64,000 nt of DNA, from contig JASANG010002526.1 of the NCBI GenBank assembly GCA_030248215.1, forward strand, positions 1 through 64,000, in the 5' to 3' direction. This document shows positions 11,201 through 22,935 of this stretch, piece after piece (within the stretch, counting starts at the first letter, position 1; the number at the start of each line of letters is the position of its first letter). This DNA is from Enoplolaimus lenunculus. Taxonomy: Eukaryota; Nematoda; Enoplea; Enoplida; Thoracostomopsidae. Below the pieces are notes generated by a model. It searched no databases. It was not told the DNA's origin and worked only from the letters and a program-made list of their open reading frames with translations. Made by a program: the position numbers and the translations under genes.

Positions 11201-14200
11201 TTCCACCCATCTGGGTGCTCGCTGGGTTCTAACGCCCAACGGAGTGGAGGGTATCTTCAACCGTGGGACAATCTTTAGTGGAGGCTTACAATTTTTAAAC
11301 GAAAATCCCATTTAACCATGTCTGATCGCTAGTAAATAACGTCTAAACGCACTTTACACGTCTCTTTTACATTATAACTGAAAATTGTGCAAAAAATGTG
11401 TTTGACATTTAAAAAAGTTTAATTTTAAGGTTAAGAGGGGAAAATCCCGAATGGTGACGTTTGAACTGGATGCCAAATCAGTTTGGATTGCTTTGGCCGA
11501 ATGGGGGGACTCCCGCCCCCCCAGTGACGATCCAACATCCCATTCTCCTCTGCCTACGCCTCTGTCGGTGTCCCTTTGTTGTGTTTTGTTTAGAATTGCA
11601 TAGCGATATGGCATTGTTTTAACAGGCATACAATTTATTATTACGAACACTGCTATTTATGTACAACAATTTTTGATAAAATTGAATAATTTTTAATCAT
11701 GGAGCATTAACTGATATTTGTACAGGTTGCAATCAACTATCAGCCGTTATGCGTGCCGCATATTAATTGATCGCAACGAACCTTATACACCGCGACTGTA
11801 TGCTGCAGGATTCGATTCTTCGCGAAACGTGTATCTTGGGGTATGACAATTAGTTTTTGTTTTTTCCTTTTGTTTGCACCCAATTTTTTCATGACACGAA
11901 ACCTGTCTTGTATGCAGTTTTGGCTATTCACATATCCCATTCGACTGCAATTTTAGGCGTTTGCTTTATCGGTATGGCAAATCTTTAGACTTCTTTATTG
12001 TTATTTTTCATTTTGGCTGTTTAGTTTTATACACTCATTTGCTAAATTTGCTAAAGTGATTGCATAAGAAATATTAGTACGTGGTCAGAAATGCATGCCT
12101 TGAGTACTGATTTAGATTACACAATACAAACAGCAGTGTAACTTTATTTTTATATTTCATTTTTTAAAGTCGAAATGCTTGACCTATATTCAGGAAAAAG
12201 CGACAAAATGGACCACCGCGACGGGTGAGATTGACGGATTGACCACAAATGGCGTTCTCATATTGCACCCATCTCAAGAAACAGACTCAAGCAGTGAGTT
12301 TATTGAGTACTTACTTTCATTCTGGACCGTCTATGCTCAGGGATGGGTGGTATAAGGTAGTCTTAGTATATGCCTGTTGTTGTGTTGTTTTTTGTTTGTG
12401 TAGATTTCAATCAAACAGAGATAAACTTACAGAACCAAGTTTTTGTTTTATTTTGCTGGTTATAACGTTCACAGTAAACATATATCTATTGTTTTTTAAT
12501 TTTTCAATTAAAATAAAATTGCGAGCGGCTTTTAGTTTTATCTTTAGGTGCGTACTCCTTTATTTGGGCGAGTACCGAATATTCAGTGTGTTATGAAACA
12601 GTATAAACAACAGCTGTTTGCAAAACAGATAGGAATAAGATTTCTACTACAAACAAACGACAGCTAATATTTAATTAAGTTACATTAAATAGGTACTAGC
12701 AATTTACCTTCAGTTGTGTATTGTTTTTGTTTAAATAGGCTCTTATGTTTGGCGTGAAGTGTCGGTTGGTGGCGATATTTATTCACTACGCGAAACAAGA
12801 TCTGCATCACAAAGAGGGCGACTTGTAAGCTGCTTTGATTAATGTCTTAAAATGATTGTGTTTGCTGGGTTATGTTGCAAGAATTTGTTGCATTTACTTT
12901 TTGTTCTAAAAACGCGTCAAGGTAAATGATTTTGTTTATTTTAGATTGAAGGGGAAACGGATATTTTAACTGATGGAACGTTGGTGGATTTATGCGGTGC
13001 CACGTTACTCTGGCGCAGTGCCGAAGGTCTCGCTCAAACTCCAGTAAGTTTCAAAGTAGTATATGTAGGCGTGCTTTTGTGATGAACTGAGTGCTGGTCC
13101 AGACTGCTAAAATTACGTATATGTTTGAAATTACCCTGTTTCATAAGTTTATGGAAGTGGAGTTTGTCAGTTTGGTTTATAAATGGTGTTTGATGATTGA
13201 AGACTAAAATTTAGTTTTAGAATTGAATAATAACCCTGCATTTTCTTGCATGGAGTCTTGGAAATATTGTTTATTTGGGTATGTACTCAATTTTAGACTC
13301 GAAAGCAGTTGGAGTCCCGATTAGATGAGTTGAACGCTGGTCGACCTCAATGCCCAGTCAATTTGAATACACTCGTCATTCCGCGAGGTCGTGTACCAAA
13401 AATCTCACCATCAAATCCGTCACATCAAATGCCTCAGTGGATCCCATACGTGTATTTTGGCTGTGGACACGTCCAGGGCAAACACGATTGGGGCCATATT
13501 GAAGAAGGCGCACGGCATGTGTGCCCGTTGTGCGCGCGAGAGGTAAGTCTCGCCCACACTGGCTTACCTTGGCATTTGTAGTAGTTGGCAGGGTGCGACC
13601 GCACTTCCGGTTTCGGCTTCGGCAAAAAATCGACCTCCGACTGTGGTATTATACGTTGCCGGAAGGGTGATAGCGGGTAGTGAAAATAACGAAAATGGAT
13701 ACCGATCAAAATAGCGGAAACGGAAAACCTGATATTCAAATATAAACGTTTCGCAGGTGTGTTACTTATCCGCCAGCATAATTCAAGAATTGCCAATATT
13801 TATCGGGCTTTCTAAATTAAAAAGAGAAAAAAGCGGATGCACTGAAATTTTTCACATTTTCGATGAATTTCGTATTTTTTTCATTTTGAACAATTGTATT
13901 GCTTAAATGTTTTTACAGCGTTATGGACGTTTTGAGCTGTTGTAGTCTTGGGACTACAGATTATCAGGCGTTGTATCTTTGATTTGTTTTAAACATAAAT
14001 GAAACTCGGACGAAGATAATACGCGCTAAGTTGTATTTTTTGCAATATCAACTTGCTTTGGCTGGTTGTAGCAAGTAGTAATAATTAGTAACATGTTATT
14101 TGGTACTGTGACCATGTACAAGCGCTTTCAATCAGGGAAAATGTTTTGGTTTCTTTCAAAAACTATAAAAACAAGTTTCGTAAGTGAAATCAGGAAAATT

Positions 14201-15084
14201 GTTTTAAAAGTCCGCGAGCGCCGTGAAAGCAATTTTTTTCCAATATCAAATCCGTAATACGTATATCTTGTTCGTTTCTGGTTCGTTCCCAACCCTATCT
14301 ATTTGCTAGCTAACCAATAGCACGCTTGAGATGCGATGACTATTCAAATGGATGGATGTTGTTTTAGTCGGACGTTATTGTGCAACTAAGCATGGGTATG
14401 GAATCGACATTCCATTTAGACTCAGATCAGCCAACATACGCATTCAAGCCTTGCGGACATATGGCGTCCGAAAGAACTGTCAAGTAAGCTGGATTTTGAC
14501 ATTCATCGTTGTCTTATGAAAAAATCTAGTACTGGTTCACTTCCATCCCACACTGTGTTAATTTGAAAGAAAGCAAAAGTTTGCCTTGCATTACTGTTTA
14601 TTATTTAGCTTAGCTTACACGATTCAGTTAATTTTGTTGGACAGTACAAAAACATAAATCCCACTTTCGCTCACAAAAAATTCCGGGATCCCTAATGGTG
14701 TTGAGGTTACTTTAGCTGGAGATGAATTAAACAGGTAACAATATTTGAATATGTCGCATTTTTACGCCTTGTCAAGACAGACTACCACCCTGGTCAAGTG
14801 TATCACACTTGACGAGTATTCTTGCTGTTGGTTGCTTGTGCCGTTTTTGAACTTCGGGAGTTTGCAGAACATGGGTATAAACATTCATTGCAAGCTGCTA
14901 TTGCAAAAAGCAGTTTTTACATATGTATCTACATCTACTGTATTTTGTGTTTAGGTACTGGTCCAGAATTCCGCTTCCTCAGGGTTCGAGCAGCTTTTGT
15001 CCCGTATGTCCGTTTTGTACAGTTCCGTTAGATACTTCACAACCTCATGTGCGTATTATTTTACAAGACAATTGTAGCAGCTGA
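8222..15084 (+). CDS. pellino: Pellino E3 ubiquitin ligase (11 exons)
   Basis: Exons: 8222-8274, 9103-9238, 9603-9704, 10821-10912, 11726-11840, 12194-12293, 12739-12824, 12945-13043, 13297-13542, 14368-14483, 14955-15084. All phases agree and give 424 residues, close to the usual Pellino length of about 420. Exon 1 gives KYGELIVLG and exon 2 continues YNG. Later landmarks are NTDMFQ|IGRS, STISRYACRI, YAAGFDSSRNVYLG, GLTTNGVLILHP, SLRETRSA and DLCGATLLWR, all matching the FHA-type substrate-binding half (about residues 10-260). The C-terminal RING-like half has CGHVQGKHDWG, CPLC, PCGHMASERT and CPFC. Pellinos build ubiquitin chains on IRAK/Pelle kinases downstream of Toll/IL-1 receptors in the cytoplasm. 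The canonical FHAACPFC region reads FCPVCPFC here, so one His position is Cys. The start is the first ATG before the conserved motif. Confidence 0.95.
8481..9085 (-). mobile_element. Decayed SINE tandem in Pellino intron 1
   Basis: Two diverged units, each with a pattern like that at 63-64 kb: the AAGCAGCTGGAAAA motif (about 8569 and 8934), a TGCATTGC region (8731 and 9023), ATGCTTACA (8779 and 9060) and, in the first unit, GTTCGTCCCTTGA (8809). The second unit ends within about 20 bp of the 3' splice site of exon 2. Divergence is much higher than in the 63-kb array, so this is an old insertion. Confidence 0.6.
9871..10440. repeat. 570-bp repeat, left inverted copy (Pellino intron 3)
   Basis: This block is repeated in inverted orientation at 15890-16460. 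Shared landmarks include GGGAAACGGAGCTGCCCAACC, a GATGGAGGCATAGGAAGTAA stretch and AAAACCTTGAGCACG. Just inside, at about 10441-10497, the repeat ends near CGATCACACCCTG, a terminus of the CAGGGTG (hAT-like) type. No coding capacity is evident. Confidence 0.8.
11111..11210. repeat. Perfect 2 x 50-bp tandem duplication
   Basis: Two adjacent 50-bp units, 11111-11160 and 11161-11210, differ only at the first base. They lie in Pellino intron 4, between exons 4 and 5. The near-identity means a very recent event or an assembly artefact. Confidence 0.85.
13591..13800. mobile_element. CAGGGTGC-type repeat fragment (Pellino intron 9)
   Basis: Begins with CAGGGTGCGACCGCACTTCC, close to the ends of the local hAT-like family, and continues with CGGTTTCGGCTTCGGC and GCGGAAACGGAAAACC. 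Similar decayed sequence occurs near 42.6-43.2 kb and 57.1-57.5 kb. The other end is not clear. Confidence 0.5.
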
Positions 15085-18000
15085 TCAATGTGTTTCCCAA
15101 CAGTGTTGTTAAAATAGCAGTGCGTAACCGCTCAGTTGTTAACAAACTGGACTGTTGTGTCTCATTTTTTGGTGTTCCATAGCTGTAAAAATGACTGAAT
15201 ATGGATATTAAGCCTGCAAATACGTGCATACGTGAAACAAGTTTCATCATGGGTTTCGGTAACGTTCTACTACTCTCAGCTTAATATTGTTTCCCTCACC
15301 GTTCATAGTTTCATGTGAACTTTCGTCCACGATTACACGACTGGTAAAAGCAAATAACGTCATATTTCTGGCGTGAAGTGGCTGATGTTAATGTTTCTCT
15401 GTAAATTCGCGATGAGCAAGGTTGAAGGCTGGTTGCTCTGAGCCGTTCTTAGCTTTGCTAGCTTATCTGTATGTAGAAGACCGTTTGGAAGGCTTAGTCT
15501 GGTGCCGCACCGAAGTTTTCAATGGTTATTTGTAGTTGCCAAGAAACAATAACGAGTATCGGCCTGAATTCGTCTGAATTCTGCCTTAGAAGCTATCTAG
15601 AGCCTGGAATTTTGCGGACCGAGAGAGCAGTGGCGAATCCGAAAATCTACGACAGCAGAGGCCGTGAGAAGCGAAACGTAATTGTTGTACAATTGAGGGC
15701 TGTTTGTACTCGGCTTCGCTGACTCTGTTTTTACTGCGGAAATTGCTATTACACCGCTTTTCACCTTACGTAACAGTATGGCTTTGTAGTATGTTAATTC
15801 AAGGGTGCGGCCGGATATTATTGCTTTACCGGATAACGGAATCGCATATTGAATTTTTACCGGAACAGTAACCGGATACAGGATATAGTCTATGTAGAAA
15901 TATTTTAGTTTTCCGCTGTGTTTTTAGCGTGCTCAAGGTTTTCGTTTGTTATAAAGTTCATATTGCTGCTGATAAACTGAAAGTATTTGATGCAAAAATG
16001 TGTTTATCTCTCTCGTTTACATAAGTTAAAAGCAGCTGAAACGTATCAAAACATGAACTTCTTGACTTGCCCATAAATGTAATCGCAGCAAGATTTTGAG
16101 AGCGCTCACTTGTAAAAAGCAATTTTATCATATTCGGCATCACAACCGTAAATGCCCAGTATCCGGCAGGCATATGCTGGATACGGATACGGATATCAGT
16201 TTTGCCGAATATTAAACCGGAACCGAACATCCTCCAGTCGCACAGTGGTTACTTCCTATGCCTCCATCGTCGCACAAAATACGGAAGCATGATTTTGACT
16301 GCATTTTAATTGAAAGAAATTTAGACGCATTATTGTTACAATTGTATTGTACTCTTGTTTTGGATATTATATGCTAAGCTTTCTGTATTGCATGCGTTTC
16401 CGTGCTTTTGTAACATTTATTTATAGGCTGGTTGGGCAGCTCCGTTTCCCATTTGAAATATATTGGATTATCACATGATTTATTTTTATATTACTTTTAT
16501 GTTTGACGATATCAGGGCCCGCCGGAATAGTAATAAATGTTTTTTCAACTTGTTTCCTTTCCAAAAAATATTCATGTATTTTCTATTTCACTCCAAAATG
16601 GACCCAAAATCTCATGAAACATGCTTGTATAAATTGTATTGTGTCAAACGTTCTGTAAATATTTAAATTTAAATGTAATTACTCACGGTTATTGGCATTA
16701 AGACTGATCTTGTATAATTTATTGTTTAGTGCAGCATATCATAAAATTGTGTCTTGTGTGTGTAATCGGTCTGTTCTGCGATTTTGCTTGTAAGCTGTAT
16801 GATTTTTGCGTTCTCTGTTTAGGAATTGCTTATACGTGGCTGAATTGATCATAAATGCAGTATAATACACAAATCGTGCTATAAGCGTTGTTAAGCAAAC
16901 ATAAATAAATGACATGTTTAGTTCTTTTGTGTTGTTTGCTTAATGAGAATTTTGAGTGCCAAGCTGGTGTTTGTTTGCTTAAAGTGGTTCGCGTTGTTGT
17001 ATGCTAGCTTAGCGTTGAGCAAGGAAGATAGTATGAACAGAAATAGTGCAAAACATCACTCAATTTGACCTTTCTAACACTAGAAAAATATGGCAGAATT
17101 TAAACATGCTTTAGCATTCAGTGATTTTTTAGAATGGGAAATGCAACTAGTGATAGCTTGTTTGCTAAGCACGGATCACGTTTTTATTGCTTTGTTGTAT
17201 ATATTGCTATGTAAAAGCGAGCTTAAATGTATGCATTATGCGCGTGGTCGCATATAGACTAGGTGCCTAAAATACAAATACTGTAAAGCAAACGTTAGGT
17301 TTCTGTATAAAATGTGAAGTTTCACAACCAATTGTCAGTGATACATATGTAAATTTAAAACATAGCATATTCGAACATATGTGTAAGTGAAGCTGTAGAT
17401 ATTTTGTAATCTTTAGCTTAAGTTCTTCCTATAAACGTTGTGACTAACAATTTCTGTTCTGTACTTATTTATTTTTAGCTTTTAAAGCAGCAGTTGGTGT
17501 GTTTTTACTTACTGTTATTGTATATGGACTTCTTACGTCAACATATTTGTGTAATATCCATGTCGTTGTTTTTGGTATGCAATATTTTGTTGATTTATAG
17601 TAGCTTTGTTTTTTCCTTAGTATTTATATGTTTGCTAAAAGTGTCCCCTGTAGCATTGGGTAAAGTTGCAATTTCTGTATGGGGTCGAAACTATGTATTT
17701 GCTACGGTGTTTTTCACTTCAGGTATGACCCTACGTAACAGCCTTAGTTAACAGTGATGAATTAAGGAATGCACTGTATAAGGTAATTAAATTTTGTGAG
17801 ATTTAACCAGATGTATAGGCTGACTTTTGTTGGAATCGAAAACAGTCCAGTCACACTCGTTTTGTAAAGCGCGTATATATTTGTGTAAGGGTTCATCGGT
17901 GGTCTCCCTTCAACTCCTGCTAAGATCAACATCCAGCTCTGGCAGAATTTTTGTCGCAGATTCCAGCAATTTCGGTAGTGAAATTTTCGTTTTTTACAAA

Positions 18001-18942
18001 AATCGTATGGTTCATTACAGAATTTAGTGTTAAGTAACGGCGAATTTTTAGGTGATACATCGTCGGTATGTCTTTAAATATATAAAATTTAAGCAAAATT
18101 TTTGACTACACTTTACAGGTATGTTTTTTGCTAAAATTAACAAATTAGACATTGTTTTAACTGCTTTATTTTGTGTCCCTTGCGGCTCTGGCCAATTTTC
18201 TTGACGTCCGGCTCCAGCATTTTTCACCTTCGGTTGCACCCTTATTTGTATGTATTTTTATTTCAGTTATAAATTGGTTTGTGTTCCGAAATATTTGTTT
18301 TCCTTATCAAGTAAAAATTGGCGTTCCTCAACTTTCTACTTGAGTTGATATGAAAGTTTAAAATAGTTGGGCGTTATTTAAAACATGCAAATTTTCCTCT
18401 TGTTAAAACTTTTGCTTTAGTACTACTATTTTCTTGTATAGTGGAACTGACTCTATCGCAGTTAACATTTAAACTAAACCTTTATTTGTCAGTTTCAGAG
18501 ATTGAAAGGATACTTTTAAATTAGTATTTACAAAAAATCATTGTGCTCCGTACTTAACTTTTATTTGGTGATTCGCACATAAATTTTATATTTAACTCTG
18601 GCTCCAGCAGCATTTCTGTAGGGAAGTTTCAGCATTTTCGGGAGCGAAATCTTGTGAAGTTTTACAAAATTTATTTGTTTAGTGCGTTTCGTTTTAACTT
18701 TTGGAACAATTGTAAGGAACAAATTGCCGAGATTTTTTAAAACATGAGCTTAAAACACCTCACAGATTTTTGCTAAAATTAGCAAATTAAACGTAATTTC
18801 ACCTCATCTGCCTCCGGCACATTTTCCTGACTGCCGGTTCGGTGTTTTTTACCTCCGGTTGCACCCTGCTACGTTACATTTTAAAGATATAAATACTGCA
18901 CTACGTATTATACTGTGTTATATTACATTATGTTTTATATCA
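15085..18942. other. Pellino 3' flank and intergenic repeats
   Basis: No credible gene. It includes the inverted 570-bp repeat (15890-16460) joined to a CAGGGTG-type terminus near 15804. Repeat ends with CGGTTGCACCCT lie at about 18227-18241 and 18855-18870. The rest is AT-rich. The Pellino 3' UTR presumably occupies the first part, but I cannot place its end. Confidence 0.5.
15890..16460. repeat. 570-bp repeat, right inverted copy (3' of Pellino)
   Basis: Reverse complement of 9871-10440 with modest divergence. Together the two copies bracket Pellino exons 4-11. Confidence 0.8.
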
Positions 18943-20130
18943 ATGAATAATTTGAACGAAATATACTCTTCGCCTGCGAGGTCATGCTGTTCACTATGCT
19001 GCTCATACCTGAATTGCCATGAATCTCAATTACTCGAACTGAAACTACTAGACGAATCAACGTCAACTGCATATTTCAGCGCGTCTTCACAGCTTTGGTA
19101 CCAAGATACCTGCTGCAGTAAGCTGGGTTCGACACTTTTAAACACTGACTGTAGGAAGCCTTTTCAACCGGTACTTTGCGAAATCGGTACCAAGTGCGAT
19201 TCTGGCAAAAACACTGCGATGGTGGTGGATTCGCATCTGGCGCTCATTTTTGACGAAAAGTTAGATGGAGCTGCTAAGTTTCTGGGCACGAATGATTCTG
19301 TGAGTGGCTGTGAGAATTGGTTAAAATCGACCATGTTAAACCATGGTGGACTGTCCGATTCTGTATTAGATGGGTCAGATGGCATTGGAAAAATGGAAAT
19401 TGGACGCGAAAAAAATTATGCAAAAGAAAATCAAAACCGTAGTTTGGTAAGAGGTTGTTCAGAAAATGAAACGCGGTCATACAGAGAATTGCATTCGAAG
19501 CGAGCTCTGGCGTCATTGAGCAATGGAACGGCGTCGGAAGGCGTAAAAATGAAATCCCGGAAGCACCAAAGTTGGTGTAGGGATAAACTCGATATAAATG
19601 AAGACCGGCATTCTGATACAACCATCAAATCTGTAAAACAGCAATTTGTTAAAACGTGGCCTGAAAAGTTGAAAAACAAAAACCACAGTAACAATAACAA
19701 ACATCAAACCGGTGATGAAAGCGTCAACACGTTGGCGAATGATCAGTCACACCGAAAACAACTGAATGTCGGAAAGCGCTTTCATGATATCTCTTCGTAT
19801 GCTTGTGCAAGCTCAGTTAATGTCACAGCGAACCGTAGTGGCAAAGGTAGGCAAACTGTTAGTTCAACGTTAAGCAAGCCCAAGTCACAAAGATCAGTAT
19901 TGACACCGAAGTGTCACGTGAAGAGGCAACGCGCAGCGGTCGGTGAATCGGTTAGTGGATTTATTGGAGGCCATGCTAAATATTGTTTACAAATGAATGA
20001 AAGTACGTGTCAGCCAGTCAGTGGTGAACAGACCGAAGCCAGTGCTTATGTGGTCAACTGGGTCGCTGAGCAGACGTATCGCACTACGCTGAAACGGTAT
20101 TCGCCACCTGTTGTTCGGCGTGCGATCTAA
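18943..20130 (+). CDS. Orphan intronless ORF, 395 residues
   Basis: A long open frame from the ATG at 18943 to the stop ending at 20130. I do not recognise the protein. The N-terminal third is cysteine-rich (CCSLCCSYLNC, DTCCSKLG, CEIGTKCDSG). The middle and C-terminal parts are hydrophilic and rich in Ser, Lys, Asn, His and Arg, with likely disorder and basic patches such as VKRQRAAV. No transmembrane segment is clear. The frame is open for 28 further codons upstream, starting in the end of a CAGGGTG-type repeat, so the start is uncertain and a spliced 5' exon is possible. Length and non-repetitive composition argue for a real coding exon. It could be the last exon of a longer gene, or a fast-evolving lineage-specific gene. 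Function unknown. Confidence 0.55.
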   Translation: MNNLNEIYSSPARSCCSLCCSYLNCHESQLLELKLLDESTSTAYFSASSQLWYQDTCCSKLGSTLLNTDCRKPFQPVLCEIGTKCDSGKNTAMVVDSHLALIFDEKLDGAAKFLGTNDSVSGCENWLKSTMLNHGGLSDSVLDGSDGIGKMEIGREKNYAKENQNRSLVRGCSENETRSYRELHSKRALASLSNGTASEGVKMKSRKHQSWCRDKLDINEDRHSDTTIKSVKQQFVKTWPEKLKNKNHSNNNKHQTGDESVNTLANDQSHRKQLNVGKRFHDISSYACASSVNVTANRSGKGRQTVSSTLSKPKSQRSVLTPKCHVKRQRAAVGESVSGFIGGHAKYCLQMNESTCQPVSGEQTEASAYVVNWVAEQTYRTTLKRYSPPVVRRAI

Positions 20131-21067
20131 ATAAAAGCGAGTTTGATAGTTTGACATGCACTAAAAATCTAAAAATCTTGAATTTTTTCGATTCGCACAT
20201 TATACCACGATATATAGCCGCATGCAGGTCTTTCTCCATCTCAAGCAGAAAATTCATCTCCGGGATCCAGCTTTGGTAAATCATTTACCAAAGGTTCCAG
20301 TAATTTCGGTTGGGAAATTTGTGGTATGTTTATGCATAAAGGATAAAAAGATAAACCCTTCACTGAAGTTTGTAACTGTGCGGCTATTTTGAAAGATTCA
20401 ATTGCCCAAAATTATCGGAAAACAAGTTTAAAAACAAATTTCTGACACTTCGCAGATTATTGTTGTAAAGTAGCAGATATATTATATATACGTACATTTT
20501 TATTGCGTAATTTTTGTTCAGTTCCGGATCCGGCAAAATTTGTTAACGACCTGCTCCGGTACTTATAACCTCTCTCCAGCTGCATCCGGTTGTGTATACA
20601 CATATATAGATATATCTGGGTGTAACTGGATATCTGTTTCCGTTATAGAAATACCAGAAATTCTGCTATTATTGTGTTCAAAATTTGTTGTAAATCACTC
20701 ATATATTCCGCAATTTTTATTACAGATATGCTGCAATTGTTCGATATGAAGTAAAATTTTGAAGTTCATCCAAAATCTTACAATTTTCGGTTCATCTGCT
20801 ATATTTCCTTTAACATTTTACAAAGTCTGGAGAATGTTTTCGTGCAGCAATTGCAGTGGGAGAAAAAATAAACATTTTCGAAACTATTATATACGTCAAT
20901 ATACGTTTTCCGTTTCCGTTATTTTTACGATCCGTTCATTCCCAGTTATATAAATATTTATGAATGTTCGTAATTTTAATTTTATTGTATTTAATTAGTT
21001 TCAAGGTTTAAATCTTGGTTTCAGAAACGTTGCATAAAAACATTTAATTGTTAGAGATTGTGCAATA

Positions 21068-21215
21068 TATACTTGTCGTGTAGCCCCGTCCGTCACCGTG
21101 CGATATCGCACGCAAGTAACTCGCGTACCATACCGCACGGTGACGACGGAAGGCAAGGAACGGCGCTGGCTGACAAAACATTTTTAAAAAAGTATATATA
21201 GCGCCTCTCTAAGCA
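21068..21215. mobile_element. Short MITE with GCGCTATACTTGTCG-type ends
   Basis: The left end has ATACTTGTCGTGTAG and the right end TATATATAGCGCCTCTC. The interior carries a GC-rich imperfect palindrome (about 21088-21151) built on CGTCACCGTGCG and its complement. A related element lies at 26274-26444 and a lone end near 22770. Confidence 0.5.
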
Positions 21216-21630
21216 GTTACTTAAACTGACTTCGCCTTCTGAAACTGCTAGTCTGTAATCGAATGTGAAGTACTTTAGAGTTTCAGAAATCCAAACAATG
21301 TCTAAGAAACCTGCTGTTGCAGCAATTAGTGTAATATAGCCCTTAACGAAAATTTTGCTGCAGTTGCGGTGGGGCTTAAACCCAAGTTATTCAATTACTT
21401 GTTTTGGCATGACTATTTTATCGTTAAATGTTAGTAACAAATATATATGCAAGGGCTAAACGAAAGAGTCATATCTATTTTTATTAAAGCTGGAATACCC
21501 TGCATACGTATTTTTGGTAACTTACTAACACTACTTTGTTTGCAATATTTTCTTAGAAGAGAACTTTGTTTGTTTGTCCGTTGCATTAAAATTTACATTT
21601 CTTTTGAGTTTTTGTGCGAAAAACTAAGAA

Positions 21631-21853
21631 TCTGCACTGCAAAAAATGGTGTCAGATTGACTCTCTCTCAAATAGGCTTTTCCGGACTACGCAAACTGAT
21701 TCAAAATTCGATTTCGCCAGAGTCAAATGCGACTCAATGAGTCGCTCAGTGTGGCCAATTTGATCCTGGCGGAGTCGAATTTTGACTCAGTTTGTGTAGT
21801 TCGGAAAAGCCTATTTCGGAAAGTCAATTTGACACCATTTTTTGCTGTGTAGA
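21631..21853. mobile_element. Foldback MITE, 223 bp
   Basis: Nearly the whole element is an inverted repeat. The left arm starts TCTGCACTGCAAAAAATGG and the right arm, reverse complemented, starts TCTACACAGCAAAAAATGG. Pairing continues through AATAGGCTTTTCC and CAAACTGA to the centre. It has no coding capacity. Confidence 0.75.
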
Positions 21854-22935
21854 ATAGCTTTCAAAGTTTTGATTAGAAATAAAAATTTTTGATGGTTACC
21901 AAGTCTGCGGTTTGAAAGTTTCTTGTATAGAAATCGGTATCTGTTTCTGTTATAGAAGTACCGGGATTTATGTTATTTTTACGATCAAAGTTAGTTATAA
22001 ATCACGTAAATATATCTCGGAATTTTTCATTACAAATACGCTGCAATTGTTTGATATAATAAAATGTCCAACTTCATCCAAAATTTTAAATATTTCGGCG
22101 CATCAGCAATTTTTATTAAAATTTTTGAAAGGTTGATGAATGCTTCCATGCCTCAGTTGTGTTGGCAGAAGAATAAAACACCCATACTTCAATATTCGTT
22201 TTTCGTTTGTGTTATTTTGATGACTATCCGTTTCCGGTATTTTACTATCCCTTTGACACCCTGCAAGACATTTGTATATATGTCTGGAGTCTCTATTAAG
22301 TCCAGCCAAAACAAATATAATTATTGTTAAAAATTTATGACAACGTTCCTTACATACCAGACAGTTTATGTTATGTGTGGAAGGAAGCTATCAATTTAAA
22401 ATGGAGGGTGTATTTTTCATCGTGAAATAATTACTACTCTGTAAAAACACCCTACTTAAAATACTTAGTTATATTTTACTATTTTAAGTATAAGTGGACC
22501 AAATATTGAATAAATCTTTGCTTAAATATATATTAACGTAAATGTAAAAACTATTGCTGACATTTTCTGATTAATTAAGTAAATGTAAAGCTAAGAATTT
22601 TGCGTTTCCTTAAAGTTAAGTGAAACTTTGCCAAGCACCATAGTAAGTAAAACCGACACTTAATTCGGCAACAGTTTTGCTTAATTTTAAATATATTTTT
22701 AGTGAGTAGTTTTGTGTCACTTGGATAAAGAGTTAAAATGCGTTGGTTCAGGGTCGCAACTAACGGCGGTGCTATACTGTTGACAACGTCCATCACCGTC
22801 CAGCGTCGTGCGTCCTATTTCATTCATTTTTTAGTCAATTTTATTATGGGCATAATTCCTTCTTTACCACTTGCAGTTTGTTTCTAAATTTCCGTGCGTT
22901 TCTACACGTTATTGATCAGTTGAAACTTGCTAATT

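Larger units (their letters stand above)
20131..22935. other. Intergenic, MITE-rich, no gene seen
   Basis: Contains the MITEs at about 21068-21215 and 21631-21853, decayed CGGTTCCGG-type repeats (20520-20660, 22180-22265, the latter ending in GACACCCTG), and one more end of the GCGCTATAC family near 22770. The remainder is AT-rich with no supported reading frame. Confidence 0.5.

Noticed and set aside
17494-17751. Hydrophobic 85-codon frame on the plus strand
   Set aside because: Leu/Phe/Ile-rich translation is expected from T-rich DNA; no family match, no splice or start context.
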